From Vulcanimicrobiota bacterium (GTDB taxonomy: Bacteria; Vulcanimicrobiota; Vulcanimicrobiia; Vulcanimicrobiales; Vulcanimicrobiaceae): DNA of 9,004 bases. Positions within the stretch are counted from its first letter, which is position 1. Each line of letters begins with the position of its first letter. The DNA lies in assembly GCA_019237435.1 (NCBI GenBank), contig JAFAHB010000019.1, forward strand, positions 1-9,004, in the 5' to 3' direction. A program made the translations under genes and the position numbers. Below the pieces are notes generated by a model, which was not told the DNA's origin, made no database searches, and was given only the letters and a program-made list of their open reading frames with translations. Shown one piece after another: positions 1-6,692 of this stretch.

Positions 1-122
1 CCCTCGTCCTTGGCGTGGAGCAGATTGAAGGAAAGCTCGTCCGCCTTGACCGCCGTAAAGAGCTTGACGGGGATGGTTACGAGCCCAAAGTTGATGGACC
101 CCGACCAGATTGCATGCGCCAT
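1..122 (-). CDS. ku: Ku protein, N-terminal fragment (NHEJ end-binding)
   Basis: Bacterial Ku is a homodimeric ring that threads onto double-strand DNA ends and recruits LigD for non-homologous end joining. Only the first 40 codons plus two bases are present; the gene runs off the left edge. The translation starts MAHAIWSGSINFGLVTIPVK, which is the characteristic Ku opening (AIWSGSI-FGLV--PVKL, the first strands of the Ku beta-barrel), and continues with LFTAVKADELSFNLLHAKDE. The ATG at 122-120 is the only sensible start because the family consensus begins one or two residues after it. The stop of the LigD polymerase gene lies 29 bases upstream on the same strand, so ku is the third gene of the NHEJ operon. 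No clear Shine-Dalgarno sequence is visible in the 29-base gap. The identification is secure despite the short fragment, because sequence and neighbours agree. Confidence 0.93.
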   Translation of the reverse strand, partial: MAHAIWSGSINFGLVTIPVKLFTAVKADELSFNLLHAKDE

Positions 123-151
123 AGCCCGCTTATTCTACCCAAGGCGCACCG

Positions 152-1108
152 TTACCACAAGCGCTTTGCCTTGCCGATCGCCGGCTCCAAACGCTGTTTT
201 TTCCAGTATTTTGGTCCCCAGAGGTCTCCTTCGCGCCCAAGCCGGCGCGGCGTCGTCGCCAGCGTGAACTTTGCAAATTCGTCGGCAGGCACGATCGCGC
301 CCCGGCGCCGCGCGAACCCCTCGACTTCGCTCCAATGCAGCGGCGTCGAAACCGGCGCGCCGTCGCGCGCACGTACCGAGTAAGGAGCAACGATCGTCTT
401 GCCTTGCCCAACTTGGACCCAATCGAGATAGACCGCCGCTTGCGGCCGCTTTGCGATCGCGCGCTGCAGCGTGGTTAGCTCTCCGAGCTCTTCGGCTGCG
501 TGGCGAGCAACGATTTCGGCAAAAACCTTTGCCGTATCGTACGAGTAGCCCGACGCGAGCGGCACGATCACGTGAACACCGAATCCGCCCGTCGTCTTGA
601 CGAGCGGCACCAAGCCGATCGACTCCAACAAATCGCGGAATCGCAGCGCTACCGTCGCAAGCGTTTTGAGCGTGCACTTCTCGCCCGGATCGAGGTCGAA
701 AATGACGAAATCGGGCTCTTCAAGCGCCGGCATGCGTGACGTCCAGATGTGCAGCACGACCGTCGCCATATTGGCAAGCCAAACCAGCGTCGGAGCGCCG
801 TTACAAACGATGAACGTCGTTTGGCTGCGACGTCCGCCCGGCGTAGCAACCGTCACCCGATCCACCCAATCGGGAGTGCCGCGAGGCAGCTGCTTTTCGA
901 AGAACGTCTGATTGTCGATGCCGTCGGGATAGCGCTGGAGCGTGAGCGGTCGCTGCTTGAGGTACGGAACCGCGTACTCCGCGACGCGCTCGTAATAGTC
1001 GATCAAATCGCCCTTGGTGTAACCGTCCCGCGGCCAAAGCGTCTTATCGAGATTCGAAAGCGAGAGAGTTCGTCCCTCAACGCGCCGCTCGACGCGCGCG
1101 CTCGCCAT
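152..1108 (-). CDS. ligD: LigD-type DNA polymerase/primase (stand-alone Pol domain)
   Basis: This is an archaeo-eukaryotic primase-fold polymerase that adds dNTPs or rNTPs at broken ends during end joining. With the start at 1108 it has 318 residues, about the size of an isolated LigD Pol domain, and no ligase or phosphoesterase part. Visible motifs are the N-terminal LSNLDKTLWP (residues 16-25) with YTKGDLIDYY (30-39), the catalytic pair in IFDLDP (D138, D140), KTTGGFGVHV (171-180, H179), the third acidic residue in VYLDW (D229), and the APYSVRARDGAPVSTPL block (241-257). The start at 1108 is preferred over an in-frame ATG at 1126 because GGAGAG lies 6 bases upstream of it and the ligase stop overlaps it as TGATG. 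One oddity is F176, where LigD Pol domains usually carry K or R (TSG-KGLH). It sits between the ligase gene and ku in one operon. Identity is confident; activity is inferred from the motifs. Confidence 0.94.
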   Translation of the reverse strand: MASARVERRVEGRTLSLSNLDKTLWPRDGYTKGDLIDYYERVAEYAVPYLKQRPLTLQRYPDGIDNQTFFEKQLPRGTPDWVDRVTVATPGGRRSQTTFIVCNGAPTLVWLANMATVVLHIWTSRMPALEEPDFVIFDLDPGEKCTLKTLATVALRFRDLLESIGLVPLVKTTGGFGVHVIVPLASGYSYDTAKVFAEIVARHAAEELGELTTLQRAIAKRPQAAVYLDWVQVGQGKTIVAPYSVRARDGAPVSTPLHWSEVEGFARRRGAIVPADEFAKFTLATTPRRLGREGDLWGPKYWKKQRLEPAIGKAKRLW

Positions 1109-2760
1109 CAGTTGCTCTCCGGGCATTCGGCGACGACCTCGTTCGCTTTCTTATCCGAACGCAATCCCAAATACGCCGGCTGCCGCAGATAAAGGTCTCG
1201 CGTCCACTCTGAAAAGCGCACCTCGACCACCATCTCCGGAGACGTCCAGTGGGCCGGCGAGTTGGCGTCGACCCGGTTGACGAACGGCGAAGTCTTGCGT
1301 TCGAGCGCGCGCAGCCGCGCGTAGAGTTCTTTTAGCAACTTCGCGCTGAAACCGGTTCCAACCGAGCCGACATATCGCAGCGAGCCGCTCTGGTAAACGC
1401 CCAGCAGCAGCGCGCCGAAGCCTTTTCGGCTGCCCTTCGGCTCGGTCCATCCGCCGACGACGAACTCTTGCTCGTAGCCGGTCTTGATCTTCACCCAATC
1501 CCGGCTGCGTCGCTCTTGATACGTCGAGTCGCGCTTCTTGCCGATGATTCCCTCGAGGTTCTGCTTGCGCGCACTCTCGAAAAGCGCTTTGCCCTTCCCG
1601 ACGACGTGTTTCGAATAGAGGACGATCGAATCGTCAACGATGAGTCGCTCGAGCAGCGCCTTGCGCTCTTCGAGAGGCGTCGAACGTAAGTCCTTACCGT
1701 CGGCATAGAGCAGATCGAAGGCTGCGTACGTTAGTCCGGCAGGCTTCTTCTGCGATTCTTGCAGACGCTGGAACTCCGATCGGCCTTTGGAATCGAGACT
1801 GACGATCTCGCCGTCCACGACGACCGGAAGGGTCGCGAATGCTCCGGCCAGCGCTTTGAGATCCGGAAAACGCCGCAGCATGTCGAGGCCGTTGCGTGAA
1901 ACCAGCGTGAAGTTCTCACGCTCGACGGTGCAGAGTGCACGATAACCGTCCCACTTGATTTCAAAGAGCCAGTCCGGATCGTCGAACGGCGCGGCGACGA
2001 GCGTTGCCAGCATCAACGACTTTGGGTGCGGAACCGGATCGCGCTTTATGCTTGGCTTGCGCCGCGGGGCGGCGGTGTGACGAGCGCTCGGTTTCGATTG
2101 CCACGTTCGGGCGCGTGGATCGCGCGCGACGTCGTCGAGCGTCTTGCCGCTTTTCACCGATTTCGGATGGTCGCCGGGATCGTACTTTGGGTCGGCGTAT
2201 TCGTCGCGATCCTTGATGAGCAGCCACGGTTCGCCGTGCTCGCCTTCGCGCGCTTTGATCTTGACCAGAGTAAACTCGCCGCGCAGTTTCTTGCCGCGCA
2301 GGACGAACTTGATCTTTCCGCGCGCGATCTCGTCGGCGGGATCGTCCCCTTCGGCTAGCGAGTAGGTCCCATTGTCCCACACGATGACGTTACCGGCACC
2401 GTATTGGCCGGCCGGAATGTTCCCCTCGAAATCGCGGTAATCTAAGGGATGGTCCTCGACGTGCATCGCCAACCGCCGATCGCCGGGCACGAGCGTCGGC
2501 CCTTTGGGAACGGCCCATGAGGCCAGTACGCCGTCGGCCTCCAACCGAAAATCGTAGTGCAGCCGCGTCGCGCGGTGCTTTTGCACGACAAAGCGCAAGC
2601 GGGCACGCCGCTTCTTTTCCTTGCGACCGCTCGGCTCCGGCGTTTCGTCGAAACGCCGTTTCTTGCGGTACGTTGCGAGCGAGCCGGGTCGCGCCGATCC
2701 CGTGCGAGAAGCCATTATCGCCGCCGTTCGACGCGACGCGGCACTACTCTTAGAGCGCAT
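1108..2760 (-). CDS. ligD: LigD-type 3'-phosphoesterase/ATP-dependent DNA ligase
   Basis: A two-domain end-joining enzyme of 550 residues. A basic N-terminal tail (1-50) is followed by the 3'-phosphoesterase domain (about 52-205). Its metal/active-site pattern is intact: H62, H68, D70 and R72 in HRATRLHYDFR, then H104 and Y108 in HPLDY, with the spacing of the Pseudomonas LigD phosphoesterase as I recall it. A linker (about 205-245) leads to the nucleotidyltransferase domain. EIKWDGYR carries the lysine to be adenylated (K269), followed by motif III-like DGEIVSLD (316-323), FDLLY (348-352), motif IV EGIIGK (403-408) and motif V DWVKIK (421-426). An OB-fold domain follows to about residue 535. 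There is no Pol domain: the protein ends at TGA 1110-1108, overlapping the polymerase gene. A second ATG at 2715 (residue 16) would also suit the family, whose conserved part begins near LATYRKKRRF; neither start has a clear Shine-Dalgarno sequence. The domain order PE-Lig-(Pol) is that of Pseudomonas LigD. Confidence 0.94.
   Translation of the reverse strand: MRSKSSAASRRTAAIMASRTGSARPGSLATYRKKRRFDETPEPSGRKEKKRRARLRFVVQKHRATRLHYDFRLEADGVLASWAVPKGPTLVPGDRRLAMHVEDHPLDYRDFEGNIPAGQYGAGNVIVWDNGTYSLAEGDDPADEIARGKIKFVLRGKKLRGEFTLVKIKAREGEHGEPWLLIKDRDEYADPKYDPGDHPKSVKSGKTLDDVARDPRARTWQSKPSARHTAAPRRKPSIKRDPVPHPKSLMLATLVAAPFDDPDWLFEIKWDGYRALCTVERENFTLVSRNGLDMLRRFPDLKALAGAFATLPVVVDGEIVSLDSKGRSEFQRLQESQKKPAGLTYAAFDLLYADGKDLRSTPLEERKALLERLIVDDSIVLYSKHVVGKGKALFESARKQNLEGIIGKKRDSTYQERRSRDWVKIKTGYEQEFVVGGWTEPKGSRKGFGALLLGVYQSGSLRYVGSVGTGFSAKLLKELYARLRALERKTSPFVNRVDANSPAHWTSPEMVVEVRFSEWTRDLYLRQPAYLGLRSDKKANEVVAECPESN
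1115..1120 (-). promoter_or_regulatory. Shine-Dalgarno site for the LigD polymerase gene
   Basis: GGAGAG on the minus strand, 6 bases before the ATG at 1108-1106, lies inside the last codons of the upstream ligase gene. The ligase TGA (1110-1108) shares its A with this ATG. The site decides the start: the other in-frame ATG, at 1126, lies upstream of it and has no comparable site. The layout suggests termination-reinitiation coupling that would keep ligase and polymerase output linked. Confidence 0.72.
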
Positions 2761-3037
2761 GATTTGGAGTTTGATTGGTTTGGCCGTCGCGTTATTGGTT
2801 GCCGCCGCGGCGTGGCGACGAAGCAGGCGCGCGGGCGGATTTTATGACGCGCAAGTGTACGGGATGACGCCGGCGGCTCATCGCGGATACGCGGTCGTAA
2901 GCCTCGTGGCGGCCGCGTACTTTGCGGCCGCGTACGCGCTTGCGCTTCAAACGGCAGGCATCGCCGGCCTCGCGCTGTATGCGTTGATCGCCGTCTTCTA
3001 TGCAACGTCGTTCTTGCGCGGAGCTTCCGATGAATGA
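2759..3037 (+). CDS. Small three-helix membrane protein, unknown function
   Basis: I do not recognise this 92-residue protein. Three hydrophobic stretches are visible: residues 2-19 (WSLIGLAVALLVAAAAW region), about 44-63 (YAVVSLVAAAYFAAAYALAL) and about 66-86 (AGIAGLALYALIAVFYATSF). A basic segment, RRSRR (20-24), follows the first helix, and by the positive-inside rule it should be cytoplasmic. A short soluble loop, GGFYDAQVYGMTPAAHRGY, links helices 1 and 2. The start is uncertain. The ATG at 2759 has only a poorly spaced AGAG upstream; an in-frame TTG at 2780 has GGAG ten bases before it but would shorten the first helix. The 3' end overlaps the DUF255 gene by 8 bases, so the two are probably translated together, which suggests a shared envelope or redox role (inference). 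The ATG overlaps the annotated ATG of the divergent ligase gene. Low-complexity Ala/Leu content limits any homology call. Confidence 0.68.
   Translation: MIWSLIGLAVALLVAAAAWRRSRRAGGFYDAQVYGMTPAAHRGYAVVSLVAAAYFAAAYALALQTAGIAGLALYALIAVFYATSFLRGASDE
3020..3023 (+). promoter_or_regulatory. Shine-Dalgarno site for the DUF255 gene
   Basis: GGAG lies 6 bases before the ATG at 3030, inside the last codons of the small membrane-protein gene. It selects the ATG at 3030 over an in-frame ATG at 3000, which has no such site and would add ten residues without family support. Confidence 0.7.
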
Positions 3038-4775
3038 TTTTCGCTTCTCGCCGCGGCCGAATCGAGCTGCCGACATCGGCTGGATGCCGTGGGGCACCGA
3101 AGCCTTCGATCGCGCGCGAGCCGAGGGTAAACCAATTCTCCTTTCGATCTCGGCGGTTTGGTGCCACTGGTGTCACGTGATGGACGAGACGTCGTACTCC
3201 GACAGCGGCGTCATCGACGCGATCAACCGGCAGTTCGTTCCGGTTCGCGTCGACAACGACCGCCGCCCCGACGTCAACGCGCGCTACAACATGGGCGGTT
3301 GGCCGACCACGGCATTTCTGGCCCCCGACGGCACGACGTTGACCGGCGCAACCTACTTACCCCCGCAGCAAATGCGTCGCGCTCTCGACGAGATCGCGCA
3401 ATTTTACGCGGAGCGCAAGGACGAGATCGCGCAACGCAGCGGGGAACTGCGAGCTCGCGCGGCAGAAGCGGCGTTACCCGGCGTCGCCGAGCTCAGCGAC
3501 GCCCCGATCGCCGAGTTCGTCGACCAGCTCGAACGTGCCTACGACGAGGAATACGGCGGATTCGGCGATGCTCCCAAGTTTCCGCAACCGGAAGCCCTCG
3601 AGCTTCTTCTCTCGGAATGGCGGCTCGCAAGCAATCAACGCCTGTACGACATGGTGGCGAAAACGATGCTAGCCATGGCGCGCGGCGGGATGTACGACCA
3701 CGTCGAAGGCGGCTTCTTCCGTTACTCTACGACTCGCGATTGGAGCGTCCCGCACTTCGAGAAGATGGCCGAAGATCACGCGGGTTTGTTACGCGTCCTC
3801 GCAACCCTCGTCATTTTCGCGCCGACTCGAGAGTTTCATGAAACGCTGACGTCCGCGGCGAGTTACGTTCGCCACGTCCTGCGCGATCCCCAAACGGGTT
3901 TCTACGGCGGTAGCCAGGACGCCGACGAAGCGTATTACGAGCTTCCGCTGCAAGAGCGCCGCCGTCGGCCGTCGCCCTACGTCGACCGCACGTCCTACAC
4001 GAACTGGACTTGCGCGCTTGCGGGCGCTCAGTGCCTTGCCGCGCGCGCGCTCGATGACGACGCTATGCTGCGCGAGGCGCTAACGACGCTCGATAACGTC
4101 GGCCACCGGCTGATCGGCGAGGATGGCGTGCTCTATCACGTGCTCGCGCCCGGAGAAATACCAGAGGTACGCGGTCTTCTGACCGATCACGTTGCGTACT
4201 TTCGCGCGCTGCTCGACGCTCACGAAATCTCCGGCAAAGCACCGCTCCTCGATCGCGCACGCACGCTTTGCGAGCGGGTCATCGAAAAGTTCGAAGCATC
4301 CGACGGCGGATTCTACGACCGCATTCCCGGCAACGAGGCGTTGGGGCGGCTCTCGTTGCCGGATCGGCCTATCGTCGAGAACGGAATCTTGGCCGAGTCG
4401 TTCTTGCGCCTTTCGGCGCTGACCGGCGAAACGCGTTACCGCGAGCATGCGGTGCCGCTCTTGCAGCGCTTCGCTCCCAAGGCGCGCGCCTCGGGGCCAT
4501 TTGCGGCGACCTATTGCCGCGCGTTGCGCCGGTATCTCTTGCCGGAGCTAACCGTTCGTATCGTCGGCGAGCCGAGCTCGACCGACGCGTTTCGGGAAGC
4601 GGCGCTGCGTCTTCCGTCGCCGGTCGTGACGATCCGCACGCTCGCGCCGCGCGACGCCGTGCAGCTCGCGTTGCCGCCGGAAGCCGCTGCGTACGTGTGC
4701 GTCACCGGGACGTGCGGAGCGCCGGTCCGTGAGCCAGGTGCACTACGTGATGCTTACGACGCTTTAGCCGGATAA
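3030..4775 (+). CDS. DUF255/YyaL-family thioredoxin-domain protein
   Basis: A 581-residue member of the family that includes Bacillus YyaL and animal SPATA20. The biochemical role of the family is not settled, so I give only its architecture. The N-terminal thioredoxin-like domain (about 12-135) holds the redox-type motif WCHWCH (C45, C48) and the cis-proline region GGWPTT (89-94). An all-alpha barrel-like region (about 160-490), similar in outline to six-hairpin glycosidases, carries family signatures: GGFGDAPKFPQP (176-187), GGMYDHVEGGFFRYS (219-233), VPHFEKMAEDHA (240-251), GFYGGSQDADE (290-300) and IVENGILAESFLRL (448-461). The tail has the usual AYVCVTGTCGAPV (554-566). It is shorter than typical members of about 650-700 residues, partly because VDNDRRPDVNARYNMGGWP lacks several residues found before GGWP in the longer type. 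No signal peptide is seen. It overlaps the upstream membrane gene by 8 bases and the convergent DUF4386 gene by 22. The family call is strong; the function is open. Confidence 0.92.
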   Translation: MNDFRFSPRPNRAADIGWMPWGTEAFDRARAEGKPILLSISAVWCHWCHVMDETSYSDSGVIDAINRQFVPVRVDNDRRPDVNARYNMGGWPTTAFLAPDGTTLTGATYLPPQQMRRALDEIAQFYAERKDEIAQRSGELRARAAEAALPGVAELSDAPIAEFVDQLERAYDEEYGGFGDAPKFPQPEALELLLSEWRLASNQRLYDMVAKTMLAMARGGMYDHVEGGFFRYSTTRDWSVPHFEKMAEDHAGLLRVLATLVIFAPTREFHETLTSAASYVRHVLRDPQTGFYGGSQDADEAYYELPLQERRRRPSPYVDRTSYTNWTCALAGAQCLAARALDDDAMLREALTTLDNVGHRLIGEDGVLYHVLAPGEIPEVRGLLTDHVAYFRALLDAHEISGKAPLLDRARTLCERVIEKFEASDGGFYDRIPGNEALGRLSLPDRPIVENGILAESFLRLSALTGETRYREHAVPLLQRFAPKARASGPFAATYCRALRRYLLPELTVRIVGEPSSTDAFREAALRLPSPVVTIRTLAPRDAVQLALPPEAAAYVCVTGTCGAPVREPGALRDAYDALAG

Positions 4776-4777
4776 GC
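4752..4777. repeat. Short inverted repeat spanning two convergent stop codons
   Basis: GCTTA at 4752-4756 and its complement TAAGC at 4773-4777 flank 16 bases. Each arm contains one of the two convergent stop codons (TTA, read as TAA on the minus strand, and TAA on the plus strand). The stem is only 5 base pairs and no run of T longer than three follows on either side, so I do not call it a terminator. It may be chance. Confidence 0.25.
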
Positions 4778-5512
4778 TTTCGCCAGCCATCGTTCCGCGT
4801 CGAGGCCGATAACGAGCAGCCAGAGCGTCAGCGAAATTTCGCCAACGCCATCGAGAGCGAGCATGAGATTATTCAATGCGTCGCCGATTTGCGGTGCGAC
4901 GAAGATGGCGAAACTGTTGGTAAGGAACGCGACTCCCGCAATGCAAACCAGGACGCCGAGCGTTCGTGGAAAGAACGTGGATTTGAATATGAGGTAACCG
5001 AGCACCACTTCATAACAGCCGAAGAAAACCAAGGCTACCAAATAGCCTTGTGCGTGGAGCTTCAGCGCAAGATATGCCAAACTCTGCAATTGCGCAGGAT
5101 CGAAGACGCTTAGGTACGGGAGCGGTTTCAGAATCAGGAGCGGCGCGAGATGTCCGAGCGACGCCGCCCCGCCGATCGCGATTCCGACGATGCTAAAGAA
5201 CGCTGCGAGTAAGGAAAGCCCCGCGCTCACCGGCTTCAACAGCTGATAGAGCAGCAGCGTCACGACGAGATAGGCGACACTGCCCACGAGGTCCGCGGCG
5301 AATCCCAAACGATACAGACCTTCGGAAGCGAGGATGTTGCGCGCCGTCGCCGCCGCATCTCCGGAGACGATCACGCTCCCACGCACGGCAACTTCGGCGA
5401 AAAGGCCGGTAACGACGCAAACCAAATAGGCGACGCCGGCGACTCGCGCGGCAACCTTCGGCGACTGCATGCCAGCTTTACCAGGCGGGTGGCGGGATTG
5501 TTTCAGGCCCAT
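4754..5512 (-). CDS. DUF4386-family integral membrane protein
   Basis: A 252-residue protein that matches the DUF4386 family as I remember it. It has an opening ARVAGVAYLVCVVTGLFAE (22-40), then the signature VRGSVIVSGDAAATARNI (43-60) and ASEGLYRLGFAADLVGS (62-78), and the late block FFPRTLGVLVCIAGVAFLTNS (180-200). About six membrane helices are visible: roughly 23-42, 70-93, 98-121, 154-176, 184-206 and 222-238. The family has no established function. Two starts are possible. The ATG at 5512 overlaps the stop of the upstream gene as TAATG, which favours translational coupling; the ATG at 5470 (residue 15) would begin closer to the conserved part. Neither has a strong Shine-Dalgarno sequence. 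The reading frame happens to stay open far upstream through the previous gene, but that stretch is an out-of-frame shadow. It is the last gene of the alaS transcript and its end overlaps the DUF255 gene by 22 bases. Confidence 0.85.
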   Translation of the reverse strand: MGLKQSRHPPGKAGMQSPKVAARVAGVAYLVCVVTGLFAEVAVRGSVIVSGDAAATARNILASEGLYRLGFAADLVGSVAYLVVTLLLYQLLKPVSAGLSLLAAFFSIVGIAIGGAASLGHLAPLLILKPLPYLSVFDPAQLQSLAYLALKLHAQGYLVALVFFGCYEVVLGYLIFKSTFFPRTLGVLVCIAGVAFLTNSFAIFVAPQIGDALNNLMLALDGVGEISLTLWLLVIGLDAERWLAKAYPAKAS

Positions 5513-6681
5513 TAGGTTCGTACGAAGCCGAGCCAGTACCAACAGCCCCACAATCCGACGGCGACGGAATATGCGACGAGCGCGTAGCCCCAACGCGGAA
5601 AACGCTCGCGCACTGCAAGCATCATCAGCGCGACGAGGAAGGGTTCGAAGTCGAGCGCGTGGCGCATTCCGAACTGCGCGAACCCGTTGACGTAGTAAAG
5701 AAAGTTCGGTGCGGCGGTGAGCGCCGTCCCGATCCACAGCGCAACGACCCAGCGCCCCGGAGTGCGAGCGAGAAATGAAAGAACGAGCGCCGGTGACGTC
5801 CAGGTCAGTGCTACCCCCGAATACTCCGGGCGCAGCCATGGAAACCCGGCGAGCGTCGTGGGCATCTGCACGAAAAACGACCACAGCTGGTACGGCAGAT
5901 AGCTCAAACGAAACGGGGAGCCCGTCGGCATGCCGACTTGATCCTGATGGTACCACGTCGCATAGCCGATGTCGCTCCAAGTTCCCCAGCGCGCGCGGTT
6001 GTACCAGACCCAAAGAACCGCAACGGCAGCGAGCGCGCCGGCAAACGATGCCAGACGGTGGGTCGCCGTTCGCCGTTCTTCAAGCGATGGCGTGCCGCGC
6101 GCAACAAGCAAATATGCATAGACCGGAAGTGCCAAGACCATCGAAAAGCGAGATTCAAACGCACAGGCCGCAAAGAGCGCGACGAGCCAACCGCGTCCCT
6201 TGCCGGCTAGCTCGACGAGAGCGAGCAATGTAAAGCAAACGGCGGAAACGTGCGCCACGAACCATACGTCGCCCAGCATCGAACACCACGCGAGATCCGT
6301 TCCCGCCAGGAGAAACGCGCAAATCCAGGCGTTTGCCGTGGGCCGCAATCCAAAGCGCTCGCCAAGCCCCCACGCCGCCCCGATTGCGATTGCGCAAAGC
6401 GCGGCAGCGAGCAGCGTTTGGTTCGCTTGTCCCCCAAATACCGCGACGAACGGCAGCAGCAAGATGGCCGGAAGCGGTCCCTCGATAACGTAGTAGCGTC
6501 CGCCGTACTGCAGCGCATCGATGTAGGGGCCCGGCCAATCGATCCATGCTCGCCCGTGTAAGAAAGCCTGCGCGAGCAGCACGAAGTTGTTGTACGGAGT
6601 CGAACGAAGATGCGAGAGCAGCACCGTGACGGCGAATGCGACGAGCGCCGCGGCATAAGCGCCCCTTTCGCGCTGCGTCAC
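5512..6681 (-). CDS. Polytopic membrane protein, GT-C glycosyltransferase-like
   Basis: A 389-residue protein with about nine or ten hydrophobic helices. The layout recalls GT-C (ArnT/PMT-like, GT39-type) glycosyltransferases, which move sugars from polyprenyl-phosphate donors on the outer face of the membrane. After the first helix (about 9-25) comes an extracytoplasmic-type loop with STPYNNFVLLAQAFLHGRAWID (27-48), then YGGRYYVIEGPLPAILLLPFVAVFG (59-83), a pattern common in uncharacterised bacterial membrane glycosyltransferases. A second large polar loop (about 226-290) is rich in aromatic residues. No single catalytic residue can be named with confidence; D48, D55 and E67 are acidic candidates. 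The GTG at 6681 is chosen because AAGAG lies 6 bases before it; a TTG at 6687 in the same frame lies directly against that site. The stop of the upstream secreted-protein gene is 9 bases away, and the next gene starts on this gene's stop (TAATG). The membrane protein call is sure; the enzymatic class is tentative. Confidence 0.72.
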   Translation of the reverse strand: MTQRERGAYAAALVAFAVTVLLSHLRSTPYNNFVLLAQAFLHGRAWIDWPGPYIDALQYGGRYYVIEGPLPAILLLPFVAVFGGQANQTLLAAALCAIAIGAAWGLGERFGLRPTANAWICAFLLAGTDLAWCSMLGDVWFVAHVSAVCFTLLALVELAGKGRGWLVALFAACAFESRFSMVLALPVYAYLLVARGTPSLEERRTATHRLASFAGALAAVAVLWVWYNRARWGTWSDIGYATWYHQDQVGMPTGSPFRLSYLPYQLWSFFVQMPTTLAGFPWLRPEYSGVALTWTSPALVLSFLARTPGRWVVALWIGTALTAAPNFLYYVNGFAQFGMRHALDFEPFLVALMMLAVRERFPRWGYALVAYSVAVGLWGCWYWLGFVRT

Positions 6682-6687
6682 TACCAA

Positions 6688-6692
6688 CTCTT
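6688..6692 (-). promoter_or_regulatory. Shine-Dalgarno site for the GT-C-like gene
   Basis: AAGAG on the minus strand, 6 bases before a GTG at 6681, overlaps the TAA stop (6693-6691) of the upstream gene. It favours GTG 6681 as the start over TTG 6687, which has no spacing to the site. Confidence 0.5.

Noticed and set aside
123..151. Possible promoter or terminator in the polymerase-ku gap.
   Set aside because: Only 29 bases, with no hairpin plus T-run and no recognisable promoter boxes; best read as an operon spacer.
135..677. A 180-codon minus-strand open frame inside the polymerase gene.
   Set aside because: Shadow frame of the LigD polymerase; no motif, Arg/Ala-rich.
3158..3841. A 227-codon plus-strand open frame inside the DUF255 gene.
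   Set aside because: The translation is almost entirely RRDR-type low-complexity sequence from frame-shifted reading; the DUF255 frame has clear family motifs throughout.
5513..6013. Upstream part of a 419-codon minus-strand open frame that continues into the DUF4386 gene.
   Set aside because: It is an out-of-frame shadow of the GT-C-like gene; the translation is arginine/serine-rich without domains, and the real DUF4386 protein starts at 5512 or 5470.
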